From Bacillota bacterium (GTDB taxonomy: Bacteria > Bacillota > Clostridia > Acetivibrionales > DSM-1351): a stretch of DNA of 64,000 nucleotides. The notes beneath the pieces were generated by a model, which worked only from the letters and a program-made list of their open reading frames with translations, was not told the origin of the DNA and did no database searches. A program made the translations under genes and the position numbers. The first letter of the stretch is position 1, and each line of letters opens with the position of its first letter. Of the stretch, positions 17,639 to 26,015 are shown one piece after another. The stretch covers positions 186,001 to 250,000 of the forward strand of contig JAEXOY010000043.1 in assembly GCA_023439045.1 (NCBI GenBank), in the 5' to 3' direction.

Positions 17639-17849
17639 TAATATCATCTCCCATTTAATATTTTTATTCCACCAAGCTTCGTTGGGAATATTTTTCATTT
17701 TATATATATTATCATCATTATTAAAATAAATCAATATAATTCCTATATAAATAATAGGTTTTTATAGGCATAATTTTCTAATTATTTTTTTTGACTATAT
17801 CGGTAATGATAATTAGGAAGTTAAATCTATTTTAATGGAGGAATTCAAA

Positions 17850-18008
17850 ATGGATCACAATTCAAGTATCGGTTGTACTGTAACAGAGTGTAAATACCAT
17901 TGCAAGGATGATAATTACTGCACCCTGAATAAAATTGAAGTTGTAAAACATGAGTCAGTTGCAAAAACAACTGAGTGCACAGACTGCGGAAGCTTCGAGG
18001 CACAATAA
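17850..18008 (+). CDS. DUF1540 small cysteine-rich protein
   Basis: A 52-residue protein with six cysteines in the order C-x4-C-x3-C-x6-C and, near the end, C-x2-C. This matches the DUF1540 family of Clostridia, suspected to bind metal; the exact function is not known. The ATG follows a strong GGAGG (bases 17838-17842). It is divergent from metY and convergent with the LURP-like gene. Eight percent of residues are acidic and no membrane segment is present, so it should be cytoplasmic. Confidence 0.88.
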   Translation: MDHNSSIGCTVTECKYHCKDDNYCTLNKIEVVKHESVAKTTECTDCGSFEAQ

Positions 18009-18054
18009 TCTTCAAGCAGAAAATAGTTCATAGGTAGTAACCGGCTATAAAGCC

Positions 18055-18103
18055 AGTCTCCCGCACCTTCAGCCCACTTATAAGGCTGAAGGTGCGGGAG
18101 ACT
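18055..18103. terminator. 20-bp perfect inverted repeat between convergent genes
   Basis: AGTCTCCCGCACCTTCAGCC (18055-18074) pairs perfectly with 18084-18103 around a 9-base loop. A small second hairpin, GGCT-ATAA-AGCC, sits at 18043-18054. The stem is much more GC-rich than its surroundings. No T-run follows on either strand, so although placed as a terminator it is not a standard one. Confidence 0.6.
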
Positions 18104-18132
18104 ACATATATACATTAAAATGTAATCACTAT

Positions 18133-18606
18133 TTATTTTTTGTTTGCATCTAGAACACAATCTATTGCTAGAACAGTAGCGACAGCCATAACTTCATTTA
18201 TACCATCTTTGATATCTAACTCATAGCTATCACCCCATGTAAACCATGCCTTACTTATATTTACAATAGGACTAAAACCATCACTGATGGTATAGGTATG
18301 TGACCATACGTCCCCGCTAACTGTCCAGTCTATTCCTCTCAGAAAATATTTAGGTTTAAAAAAGCTGAACTCCTTTACAACCTCTACAGCAAGATTACCG
18401 TTTATGTACACCTCAAATCTAGGCAAAAAGGTCATCAGTTTTTGTTTAACAAATGCTACTTCTACTTGATTAGAATCGTAAATATGCAGTTTATGCCCCA
18501 GGGATAAGAATTCCCCTTCTACATAGTACCTATCAAACTCATTTTCATCCTTTATAGTGAATTGATCTTTAAAAGAAAAAAGCTTTTGCTTCATGTAAAG
18601 CCTCAT
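18133..18606 (-). CDS. LURP-one-related (YxjI/DUF567) protein
   Basis: A 157-residue protein with the beta-strand pattern of the LURP-one-related family, which has a tubby-like barrel. It opens with F-S-F-K-D-Q-F-T-I-K-D, a typical N-terminal strand pair, continues with F-L-P-R-F-E-V-Y-I and Y-F-L-R-G-I-D-W-T-V-S-G-D near 85-100, and ends in a hydrophobic helix (A-V-A-T-V-L-A-I-D) that usually threads the barrel. The biochemical role is unknown in bacteria; membrane or phospholipid association has been proposed for the fold. The ATG has GGGGG upstream. It converges on the DUF1540 gene. Confidence 0.82.
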   Translation of the reverse strand: MRLYMKQKLFSFKDQFTIKDENEFDRYYVEGEFLSLGHKLHIYDSNQVEVAFVKQKLMTFLPRFEVYINGNLAVEVVKEFSFFKPKYFLRGIDWTVSGDVWSHTYTISDGFSPIVNISKAWFTWGDSYELDIKDGINEVMAVATVLAIDCVLDANKK

Positions 18607-18682
18607 ACCCTCATCATCCCCCTTTAGAATTTGATTATATTAAACATTATGCCAATTTACAACACCTATTCCTTTTATTTGC

Positions 18683-18859
18683 TTAAATTTGTCTGCGCAC
18701 CGTCTTATACTCATCATTAAATTGAAAATAAGGACAATCCTTGAATGAGTCTGAAATAAATTTGTGCATTTCATCTTCATCTAAGTCAATCTCACATTTA
18801 TAGTAGCAATATTCCTCATCATAAATATAGTTAATACAGCATTCACAGTTTGATTTCAT
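18683..18859 (-). CDS. Small DUF6472-like cysteine-rich protein
   Basis: A 58-residue protein on the minus strand with GGAGG ten bases before its ATG. It begins M-K-S-N-C-E-C-C-I-N-Y-I-Y-D-E-E and ends D-C-P-Y-F-Q-F-N-D-E-Y-K-T-V-R-R-Q, the pattern of the clostridial DUF6472 family as I remember it. Five cysteines (positions 5, 7, 8, 18, 22) plus one in D-C-P-Y suggest metal or zinc binding. The acidic middle (D-L-D-E-D-E) and lack of signal peptide suggest a cytoplasmic protein. It lies 76 bases upstream of the LURP-like gene in the same direction. Function unknown. Confidence 0.8.
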   Translation of the reverse strand: MKSNCECCINYIYDEEYCYYKCEIDLDEDEMHKFISDSFKDCPYFQFNDEYKTVRRQI

Positions 18860-18950
18860 GTTTATTTGCCTCCACTCAACTCAATCTAAATTGTATTTAT
18901 ATGCTTAATAACTGTCAACAGAGAAAATGAATAAGGGGCCTTAGCAATGT

Positions 18951-18970
18951 GAACCCCTCAAAAGTTAGAC
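18951..18970. mobile_element. Possible IS3-type end relic
   Basis: GAACCCCTCAAAAGTTAGAC resembles the TGACCCC...GTTAGA ends at 2147 and 42768. No transposase coding sequence is attached. It lies in the spacer downstream of the acyl-CoA synthetase, flanked by imperfectly complementary AAGGGGCC / GCCCCTT stretches. Confidence 0.3.
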
Positions 18971-19087
18971 AATAAAGCTAATTCTAGAAGGCAGTTCAAA
19001 AGTGTAAGCCCCTTTTATGTTCATTTTAATCTTTATAAGTACATATACAGCCTCTTACTTACTACGCTTAAAGTTCTTACTCAGAAC

Positions 19088-19144
19088 TCATTCCATATCT
19101 TCTAATATTACGCAAGATTCATTCCATATCTTCTAATCTTACGG
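19088..19144. repeat. 31-bp tandem duplication over the synthetase stop codon
   Basis: TCATTCCATATCTTCTAAT(A/C)TTACG occurs at 19088 and 19119, one mismatch in 25 bases, period 31. The inner copy codes for R-K-I-R-R-Y-G-M; the outer copy still carries an in-frame ghost, R-N-I-R-R-Y-G-M-S-S-E then stop, which would be the earlier C-terminus. Confidence 0.85.
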
Positions 19145-20796
19145 GTAGAGGTCTTCTCAAGTTCTTCTGAGAGAATCTCTATAATCCTGATATGCTTATA
19201 GCTAGGCAGCTTCTTGTTGATTTCCTCAATTATGGATTTAACTGCTGCATGGATCTCCTCCTCATTTGGTAAATGTCCAACCTTTTGTATTAAATTATCC
19301 AGATTTGGAAGAACCTTAGCTTTTACGCATACCTCATTATCCTTACCTTTTGCTGCAAGAACCAATACTTCACTCACATCTTCATATTCCTTTAAGCGAG
19401 TCTCAATCTCTTCTGGATAAATATTCTTGCCGTTACTGGTTACAATTACATTCTTTAGCCTACCCTTAATATATAGGTAACCATCTTCGTCCATACATCC
19501 TAAGTCACCTGTATGGAAGTATCCATCTCTCATAACCCTTGCAGTTGCTTCCTCATCACGGTAATATCCTAGCATTATATTATCTCCGCGTGCGATAATT
19601 TCACCAACACCCGAACTGTCAGGGTTATCTATCTTTATCTCCACACCAGGGATAGCTATGCCTGTGGAGTTGGCATTGAGATAAAAGTCGTTATTGCCAG
19701 CAAGCAGTGGTGAACATTCAGTAAGTCCATAGCCTTGCAGAGTTCTAATTCCAAGTGCAAGATAATCCTCTACTAGTTTGGGTGCTAAGTCAGCAGCTCC
19801 AACTATAAATACTCTCAGCTTACCACCAAGAGACTTTCTTACCTTTTGGCAAATAGCATACTTTATAAAAAATGGTACTTTATTCAGTGCTTCAGCAAAT
19901 GAATAATCCTCAAAATATTGCTTATATCGTGCGGGACACTGCTTTGCAACAGTTTTTCTTATACGCTTCATAACCATCTCCAACAGAGCTGGTACAACCA
20001 CAAGTACTGTTGGTTGATATTCAATCATATTCTGTGGAATTTTGGTCAGACCGTCTGCATATGAGATACAAGAGCCTCTTGAGAACATTAAAAGGTTATT
20101 TAGAGTGCATTCATAGGTGTGGTGTAATGGCAAAATTGATAAGGTTTTATCGTCAGGTCTTATTTTAACCATACGTACTGTTTGATAAATATTAGATAAA
20201 ATATTTTTTTGCGATAAGCAAACTCCTTTAGATTTAGCAGTAGTTCCAGACGTAAATATTAAGACCTTCATTTCATCGTCCTTGGGTTGATAAGTATCAA
20301 TCCTTGAATCTATCCCACCTGAGAAACCACTAATTATATCATCTATGTTTTGCAAGGAAATCAGTTCTACATTATCACTACAAAGTGGACTAAGTTTATT
20401 TAGTATATCTTCATCAGCCAAAACAGCTGTACATTCCGCTGCAACAATAAAACTATTAATATCCTCTGCGTTTAACTCTTTATCCATTGGAACAGCAACA
20501 CCAATAGTAGCTGCACACAAATAGCTTATAGCCCAGCTACTGCTATTCTTACCTACGATACCTATTTTCTTCCCCCAGTGCCCTCTTTCAATCAAGGCCG
20601 AAGATAATATCCTGAACTGTTCTTTTAGCTGTGCATAAGTAACATACTTATACTTCCCATCCTTTTCTTTCAATTGGAAAGCAGGACGTGTTGCAAATTT
20701 ATCAGCGCTTTGATAAATTAGCTCCCTAAAACTGCCTATTAGTTTTTCATTGTATAACTTTTTCTCAAACTTTTCATACAACGTCTTTCTCTTCAT
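19108..20796 (-). CDS. Long-chain acyl-CoA synthetase (AMP-binding family)
   Basis: A 562-residue adenylate-forming enzyme that should activate a fatty acid to its CoA thioester via an acyl-AMP. The P-loop motif F-T-S-G-T-T-A-K-S-K-G-V lies near 181-192, G-Y-G-L-T-E-C-S-P near 351, Y-F-H-T-G-D-L-G near 430, and K-G-R-L-K-N with the C-terminal Lys region further on. The layout follows FadD-like enzymes. The very C-terminus (M-N-L-A) was created by a 31-bp duplication replacing M-S-S-E. The ATG follows GGGGTGG, and a 14-bp operator-like palindrome lies 17 bases upstream of it. It appears to be a single-gene unit. Confidence 0.9.
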   Translation of the reverse strand: MKRKTLYEKFEKKLYNEKLIGSFRELIYQSADKFATRPAFQLKEKDGKYKYVTYAQLKEQFRILSSALIERGHWGKKIGIVGKNSSSWAISYLCAATIGVAVPMDKELNAEDINSFIVAAECTAVLADEDILNKLSPLCSDNVELISLQNIDDIISGFSGGIDSRIDTYQPKDDEMKVLIFTSGTTAKSKGVCLSQKNILSNIYQTVRMVKIRPDDKTLSILPLHHTYECTLNNLLMFSRGSCISYADGLTKIPQNMIEYQPTVLVVVPALLEMVMKRIRKTVAKQCPARYKQYFEDYSFAEALNKVPFFIKYAICQKVRKSLGGKLRVFIVGAADLAPKLVEDYLALGIRTLQGYGLTECSPLLAGNNDFYLNANSTGIAIPGVEIKIDNPDSSGVGEIIARGDNIMLGYYRDEEATARVMRDGYFHTGDLGCMDEDGYLYIKGRLKNVIVTSNGKNIYPEEIETRLKEYEDVSEVLVLAAKGKDNEVCVKAKVLPNLDNLIQKVGHLPNEEEIHAAVKSIIEEINKKLPSYKHIRIIEILSEELEKTSTRKIRRYGMNLA

Positions 20797-20812
20797 AGAT
20801 TACCACCCCATT

Positions 20813-20826
20813 AGTGAATGTTCACT
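20813..20826 (-). promoter_or_regulatory. Operator-like palindrome upstream of acyl-CoA synthetase
   Basis: AGTGAATGTTCACT is an inverted repeat with perfect 6-bp arms and a 2-base centre, 17 bases before the start codon. Its form is typical of TetR-family operators, which often control fatty-acid genes, but no TetR gene is present in the window. Confidence 0.45.
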
Positions 20827-20916
20827 TTCTTTTATTATTTTTTACTTTTTTATGTTAATACTTTATTGTTAATTTTAACTATTTGCATTGTTATTTTATC
20901 TATTTTATTGGAAACT

Positions 20917-21954
20917 TTATTCAATCTTTAGAACAACAGTAACCGTAGTTCCCTTATCTATTTCGCTTTCTATGTAAACCTTGCCGTCGCAAAGCGTTAC
21001 AATCCTTTTAACTAGTGCCAATCCTAAGCCATTACCTTTCCCGTTATGAGAGTGTTCTCCTTGAAAAAACTTGTCAAATGCATGTTTTTTAATTTCCTTT
21101 GTCATACCTAACCCGCTGTCTGTCACTGCAACCACTACACTTTTTTCAACAACACTACACATAATGGAGAGAGTACCATTTATGCTAGAAAACTTTATAG
21201 CATTATCTATGAGGTTACTCCATACCTGAGCCAATAAACCCTTATTTCCAAAGAATACGATATCATCTAGGTTTAGATCTATATTTATATTTTTTTCTTC
21301 CCATCTATCTTGATAATCCAGCAGTACATAGCGTATTTGCTCGTCTAACTGAAAATGCTCTTTTTGCATTACAATCTCCTGGTTCTCAAGCCTTGATAAA
21401 GAAAGGATACTTTGAGTAAGATTTGTAAGTCTATGAGTATTTTCTAGGATTTTATTTATATATTTTTTTTGTTCTTCTCGGGAAAGAGTGTCGTCCTGCA
21501 ATAGCATTGTGAAACCTTCAATCGCAGCCAAAGGAGTCTTAAACTCGTGCGACACGTTGCTTACAAAGTCATTTTGAAGTGTTTCGGTATTGGATAGCTC
21601 TTTAACCATTATATTAAAATTTTGTGATATTTCTCTTATCTCATTTGCAACACTATTCTCTTCAAGTCTGACGTTGAAGTCACCCTTAGCTACTTTTTTT
21701 GTTGCATCATTAATCTTCATAATAGGACTTAGTATTCGCTTTGAAGTGTATGATGAAATCACCATACCAACTATTACACTAGAAAAGGCAATGAAATAGG
21801 TTGATGTCAGAGCTCCCGTTATAGGATTGAATTCCAAACGCAACAAATAATAATTAATGATAAAAGATAAAACCATTGAAATTGTAATTATGGTAATCAT
21901 GATTAAAGTAAAAATGCTAGATATTTTATGATTATCCCTGTGTTTAAGATTCAT
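20917..21954 (-). CDS. Sensor histidine kinase
   Basis: A 345-residue membrane kinase with a very short external part. Two spans (about 12-34 and 50-70) are separated by some 15 residues, so it probably senses the membrane or a partner protein. HAMP follows (about 70-120), then HisKA with S-H-E-F-K-T-P-L (His near 135) and HATPase with D-N-A-I-K-F, D-S-G-L-G-M and G-N-G-L-G-L-A. It overlaps its response regulator by 11 bases. Short-loop kinases like this often respond to cell-wall antibiotics in Firmicutes; that is inference. Confidence 0.94.
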   Translation of the reverse strand: MNLKHRDNHKISSIFTLIMITIITISMVLSFIINYYLLRLEFNPITGALTSTYFIAFSSVIVGMVISSYTSKRILSPIMKINDATKKVAKGDFNVRLEENSVANEIREISQNFNIMVKELSNTETLQNDFVSNVSHEFKTPLAAIEGFTMLLQDDTLSREEQKKYINKILENTHRLTNLTQSILSLSRLENQEIVMQKEHFQLDEQIRYVLLDYQDRWEEKNINIDLNLDDIVFFGNKGLLAQVWSNLIDNAIKFSSINGTLSIMCSVVEKSVVVAVTDSGLGMTKEIKKHAFDKFFQGEHSHNGKGNGLGLALVKRIVTLCDGKVYIESEIDKGTTVTVVLKIE

Positions 21955-22621
21955 GCTTTACCACCTTGTAACCCAGTCCTCTGATTGTAACAATTTCAAA
22001 CTGTGAATAATCCCTAAATCTTTCTCTCAGCCTACTAATATGAACATCTACAGTATGCGGATCGCTTTCTGTGTCCATTCCCCATATCTCATCCATTATT
22101 TGCTGTTTGGTGAAAACTTTATTTGGGGAGGATAACAACTTAAAAAGTACATAAAATTCCTTTTGCGGAACAACCATCTTGTCACCGTCGATTGATACTG
22201 TAAGCTCATCATAGCATAATTCCATATTCCCGAATTGCAGCTTTCTCTCATTTACAATCTGAGCTCTCCTTAAAAGAGCATTTATTCTCAAAATCATCTC
22301 GTTTACGTTTACAGGCTTTACCATATAATCATCTGTTCCTGCTGCAAAGCCACTTTTCATGTCTTCAAATGTATCTTTTGCAGTAATCATTAAAACAGGT
22401 ATGTTATAACCGTTTTCACGTATACTTTTAACTAAATCATATCCATCCATATTGGGCATCATTATATCGCAAATCATAAGATCAATATAATGCTTTTCAA
22501 TAATATCCCAAGCTTCCAATCCATCTTTCGCTTCATAATATTGAAATCCGTTTTTTGATAACACAGTACAAAATAAATCTCTCAGCGATTGATCATCTTC
22601 AGCTACCAATATGTTGAACAT
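21944..22621 (-). CDS. OmpR-family response regulator
   Basis: A 225-residue regulator: receiver domain with E-D-D near 8-10, phospho-acceptor Asp in M-I-C-D-I-M-M-P near 52, Lys in V-K-P-V, then a winged-helix domain ending I-R-G-L-G-Y-K-V. The ATG follows AGGGAGGACGAGGA. It is the first gene of a pair with the kinase. It lies just downstream of the Cthe_2159 lipoprotein cluster, separated by a strong terminator at 22746-22779, so it is likely expressed from its own promoter in the AT-rich 22622-22745 region. Confidence 0.94.
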   Translation of the reverse strand: MFNILVAEDDQSLRDLFCTVLSKNGFQYYEAKDGLEAWDIIEKHYIDLMICDIMMPNMDGYDLVKSIRENGYNIPVLMITAKDTFEDMKSGFAAGTDDYMVKPVNVNEMILRINALLRRAQIVNERKLQFGNMELCYDELTVSIDGDKMVVPQKEFYVLFKLLSSPNKVFTKQQIMDEIWGMDTESDPHTVDVHISRLRERFRDYSQFEIVTIRGLGYKVVKHES

Positions 22622-22745
22622 TCCTCGTCCTCCCTTACCTATTGCTTATATTAATAACATACTTTCTTCAACTATTCTTCAATTTATATGATAGTAATAA
22701 TATTTTTTTACACATTTCTCATTTATACAGTATTAATTTTACCAT

Positions 22746-22779
22746 AAAAAAATAGCTATATAAAAATAGCTATTTTTTT
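22746..22779 (-). terminator. Terminator of the lipoprotein / DUF4956 / VTC cluster
   Basis: AATAGCTAT and ATAGCTATT pair around ATAAAA, with runs of seven A and seven T at the ends, so it could act on both strands. It lies 38 bases downstream of the lipoprotein stop codon. Confidence 0.85.
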
Positions 22780-22817
22780 CATATTATTAGTTGTGTACAT
22801 AGGGTGTTGCTGCACAC

Positions 22818-24167
22818 TTATCCTTTAAGGTTTGAATTCTTGGGTTTCTCACCATTATTAGGCTTAACACCATTTGGCCTGTCACCGCCATTATTAAAAC
22901 GTCCTCCCTTTCCACCGCCTCCTCCGGGACCGAAGCTACCGCCTTGTATAGTGACAATCTTGCTTGTTGTGAAGCTAGCAGTTTCACTTCCCCCAGAATA
23001 GGTTTCACCGTTATAAAGTCCATTGAAGTCACTTCCACCAGCTACACTACCACCAGTATATACTTTATAGGTTTGATTGGATTTAAGGTTTGGAGAACTA
23101 AAAACAATACTTTGCGCGTTTTGTCCTACTTTGAAGGTTGCAACTGAACCGTCATCACCTTGAATATTAATTATTCCATTTTGTGAAGTAACCCCCAACA
23201 TTACAGTGTTTTGAGTACAGGTGGCTTCTGTTGGAGTACTATTTGAACCACCCATTGCTAGAAGAGTACCCCCAGTAATTGTCAAGTTGTTTTGGTCACA
23301 GTCAATACCACCTTCCGGTTGCCTGGAGCCCTGCAATATTGTAACGCCACCAGCAATGTTTATAGTACCATTTGAATCAAGAGCATCTGCCTGTGAAGAA
23401 ACCGCATAGACTTTGCCACCATTAATGGTAATTCCAGTAGCTGCATTCAGTCCATCATCACTTGCTGAAATATTTAAGCTTCCATCATTAATCACTATAT
23501 CGCCCTTACTCTCAATACCTTCAACTGCGGTCTTTATAGTTACTTCTCCACCATTGATAGTAATATTATCATTGGCATGAATTCCATCATTCTTTGCTGA
23601 TAAAACAACAACACCGCTATTTATTACAACATCATCATCACTTTCTATAGCATGTTCATTGTTACCAGTTATAGTCAATTTACCGTTACCCTCAATGAGA
23701 AGAGTATCATTAGAAAATAGCGCAGCGTTTATTTCATTATCGCCTCCATCAGTAAGGCTATTTTCCGTTCCCTCTCTCAGTGTTAAAGTAATCTTTTTTG
23801 CGTTATTTATTTGAAGAGCAGGTCCTTTGCTATTTGTTATATTCACCCCTGCAAATTCCAAGTAGACCTTATCAGTAGTATCAACTACAACGTTACCGTT
23901 ACTAAGTGTACCACTTATAGAATACTTTCCACCCTTGGTAATATTATGATCCTTTCCATCTGTAAGGGTAATCTTTGTAGCAGTATAATAATCAGTGATT
24001 GGCTCTACTATTGAATTATCATTCTGTGTGGTCGCACTAGGCATTTGTGAAGAATTGGCTGAAGTACCATTTGCGGTATCCTTTGTAGAATTATTGCCAG
24101 TAGAACAACCAGCGAGCATTGCAGCTATTAAACCAGCTACAAGAATAATTTTCACTCTATTTTTCAT
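22818..24167 (-). CDS. Cthe_2159-type beta-helix lipoprotein
   Basis: A 449-residue surface protein. Lipobox L-A-G-C gives a lipidated Cys21, followed by a Ser/Thr/Asn-rich spacer to about 55. From 65 to about 330 it is built of short repeating strands with N-G-G, D-I-V-I-N and G-I-T-I-N-G-G motifs, a right-handed parallel beta-helix like the Cthe_2159 family, whose founding member from Clostridium thermocellum binds cellulose and polygalacturonate. The tail is Gly-rich and basic (G-P-G-G-G-G-G-K-G-G-R). Calcium-binding Asp/Asn ladders are expected. It is the last gene of a cluster with DUF4956 and a VTC-type polymerase, an association found in other Clostridia. The ATG follows AAAGGAGGG. Confidence 0.88.
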   Translation of the reverse strand: MKNRVKIILVAGLIAAMLAGCSTGNNSTKDTANGTSANSSQMPSATTQNDNSIVEPITDYYTATKITLTDGKDHNITKGGKYSISGTLSNGNVVVDTTDKVYLEFAGVNITNSKGPALQINNAKKITLTLREGTENSLTDGGDNEINAALFSNDTLLIEGNGKLTITGNNEHAIESDDDVVINSGVVVLSAKNDGIHANDNITINGGEVTIKTAVEGIESKGDIVINDGSLNISASDDGLNAATGITINGGKVYAVSSQADALDSNGTINIAGGVTILQGSRQPEGGIDCDQNNLTITGGTLLAMGGSNSTPTEATCTQNTVMLGVTSQNGIINIQGDDGSVATFKVGQNAQSIVFSSPNLKSNQTYKVYTGGSVAGGSDFNGLYNGETYSGGSETASFTTSKIVTIQGGSFGPGGGGGKGGRFNNGGDRPNGVKPNNGEKPKNSNLKG

Positions 24168-24237
24168 GTTAAACCCTCCTTTAATAAGTCTATCATATTA
24201 ATCTGATTTATCTAATTTTATTTGATTGTTAATAACT

Positions 24238-24915
24238 TCATCTATCATCAGCTATCTTTGTGGTAAGAATAATGTTCAAGTTCCCATTTCTACATCTTAA
24301 TCTATCAATAAACTTCTTCTGATCAATATTTTCTTTTAGTGTCAAAGTATATAAAAGCTCAAAAAGCGCTCCAAAATCCGTTGTCTTTACCTTTTGTAGC
24401 TTATAGTTTTTTGTATATTCATCAAATATCTCATCAAAAAGCCCTTGATAATCAACGTCCTCAGGGATAGTAATCTTTAGTTGCATCAAACTATTTTTTG
24501 AAGTTCCATAATTTATGGATGTTAGTATTACCATTACGATACACATAACTATTACAAATACAGTCGCGTATCCTATATAACCCATTCCACAAGCCAAGCC
24601 AGTACCAAGGGTAAAGAATACATAAGCGATATCCTTTGGATCACCTGGCGCACTTCGGAATCTAATTAAGCTAAAAGCGCCTGCAAGGCTAAAAGCTCTC
24701 GCAACGTTATTGCCAACAAGCAAAATAATTATAGAGATGATGGCAGGCAGCATAATAAGTGTTATTGAAAAGCTGGGTGAATATCCTTCTCTCTTGTGCG
24801 TCAGTATATATACCCTGCTAATTATTAATCCCAATAATATTGCTGATAGAATAACTGTTAATGTGCTAGATATAGAAAGTGTATCTGCTACCGCAGATGT
24901 AAAAATAAAATCCAT
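24238..24915 (-). CDS. DUF4956 membrane protein
   Basis: A 225-residue integral membrane protein with about four spans in the first 130 residues (for example L-T-V-I-L-S-A-I-L-L-G-L, then M-L-P-A-I-I-S-I-I-I-L-L-V). A conserved loop, A-F-S-L-I-R-F-R-S-A-P-G-D-P, lies near 78-91. The remaining 90 residues form a soluble cytoplasmic domain. The loop and layout match DUF4956. The function is unproven; the gene is regularly found beside VTC-domain polymerases, so a membrane-channel or anchoring role for the polymer is a reasonable guess. AAGGAG lies eight bases before the ATG. It is in the same direction as the VTC and lipoprotein genes. Confidence 0.86.
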   Translation of the reverse strand: MDFIFTSAVADTLSISSTLTVILSAILLGLIISRVYILTHKREGYSPSFSITLIMLPAIISIIILLVGNNVARAFSLAGAFSLIRFRSAPGDPKDIAYVFFTLGTGLACGMGYIGYATVFVIVMCIVMVILTSINYGTSKNSLMQLKITIPEDVDYQGLFDEIFDEYTKNYKLQKVKTTDFGALFELLYTLTLKENIDQKKFIDRLRCRNGNLNIILTTKIADDR

Positions 24916-24976
24916 AAACTTTCTCCTTATTTATTGTAATCATCTTGTCAGTATAAGTATATTGTTGTTTTGTAGA

Positions 24977-25062
24977 GCTACGACTTGCTATTCTGTATAA
25001 GCTCAATGTTATCTTGATAGCTACCACCTGCTATTCTGTATAAGCTCACTGTTATCTTATAT
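24977..25062. repeat. 43-bp tandem duplication
   Basis: Two copies (24977 and 25020) of a 43-base unit containing CTGCTATTCTGTATAAGCTC, differing at a few positions. They fill most of the spacer between the VTC and DUF4956 genes, ending ten bases after the VTC stop codon. Confidence 0.85.
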
Positions 25063-25071
25063 AGAAACTAC

Positions 25072-25830
25072 CTAGCAAGCCTTAATTACTATATTATCAT
25101 CTGCATCTTGTACACATCTATCCAGAAGGTATTGTTTGAATTCTGTTCCATATTTTGAGAACCCCTTGCTATATACATTAAGCTCAGACAATTCTCTTGC
25201 CAGCCATACAGGAATTGCACCATTGATCTTAACTTCCATAAGATAAGTGTCTTCGTCTAGAAGCGGTGTTCCAAAGCCCTCTTGCTCCAAGCTCAGGAAG
25301 TCCCTTCTAGTTTTAATGTTGTAATCAAAAGTTATTCTAAAGTTTTTGTCTTCTTTCCCAAATAGCGCTATCCTGTCATAGCCGATGTATGCCTTTGGTT
25401 TAACAGCATTGTTTTTTAGAAAGTATGCTATCTCCTGCAACACTTGGTTATTCATATAGTCAGTATTTGTAGGAGTGATTCCTTTTTCAATGAATGTATT
25501 TGCTTCTGCTAGTGTCATAGTCGCACGCCTCTTGTTGACAATTCCACCAATCTTTTTCTTAAGTTCAAGGAAAACTATATCGTGTGGCTTAATGTTTCCT
25601 TTGTAACTCCTAAGCCTGAGTTTTTCCTTGTAATATGGCTTAGAAATCGAATGTCTTATAATATCGTTGTTATCAGTATCAAAATAAATATTGTAAATAG
25701 TATAATTGTTGCCGTCCTTACAATGTTTGTCAGGCTTCATATATTGCTGTAGCTTACTATATAAGGCTACAAATTGTTCTTTATTAAGCAGATATTTCTT
25801 TTCATATCTTTTGAATGTTTTTAAACTCAT
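25072..25830 (-). CDS. VTC-domain polyphosphate-polymerase-like protein
   Basis: A 252-residue protein consisting of a VTC tunnel domain only, without the SPX domain of the yeast proteins. Characteristic basic and acidic strands are visible: R-Y-E-K-K-Y-L-L near 7-14, I-Y-F-D-T-D near 42, K-L-R-L-R-S-Y near 64, L-E-L-K-K-K near 83, I-G-Y-D-R-I-A-L near 147 and L-M-E-V-K-I near 190. Family members polymerise phosphate from ATP inside a beta-barrel, but this activity is demonstrated only for some. The start is the third in-frame ATG, eight bases after GGAGG. It lies upstream of DUF4956 and the beta-helix lipoprotein and downstream of a two-component pair. Confidence 0.88.
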   Translation of the reverse strand: MSLKTFKRYEKKYLLNKEQFVALYSKLQQYMKPDKHCKDGNNYTIYNIYFDTDNNDIIRHSISKPYYKEKLRLRSYKGNIKPHDIVFLELKKKIGGIVNKRRATMTLAEANTFIEKGITPTNTDYMNNQVLQEIAYFLKNNAVKPKAYIGYDRIALFGKEDKNFRITFDYNIKTRRDFLSLEQEGFGTPLLDEDTYLMEVKINGAIPVWLARELSELNVYSKGFSKYGTEFKQYLLDRCVQDADDNIVIKAC

Positions 25831-25970
25831 ATTCATAACCTCCTTCAATAATTCATGCTTTGATTATAGTTATATAATGTGAGGATTTTGCGAAGAAGAA
25901 AGGGGGATTAAATGAATATTAGACTTATCTAAAGGACTTATAAAATGTTAAAATTAATATCGGTGGACAA

Positions 25971-26005
25971 CAAAAAAGGACCCGGCATCTTATTTGCCAG
26001 GCCCA
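25971..26005 (-). terminator. Terminator after the sensor kinase
   Basis: On the minus strand GGGCCTGGCA pairs with TGCCGGGTCC, followed by TTTTTTG. It separates the two-component operon from the VTC cluster, so the latter needs its own promoter (somewhere in 25831-25970) or read-through. Confidence 0.88.
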
Positions 26006-26015
26006 AACCCTATTT

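Noticed and set aside
17742..17758. CCTAT-ATAAATA-ATAGG inverted repeat upstream of metY as a CymR/Rrf2-type operator
   Set aside because: Arms are only five bases in AT-rich DNA, and I cannot match it to a trusted consensus.
25912..25932. Six-codon frame behind AGGGGG in the VTC upstream region
   Set aside because: Too short to judge, on the strand opposite to the neighbours, no partner gene.
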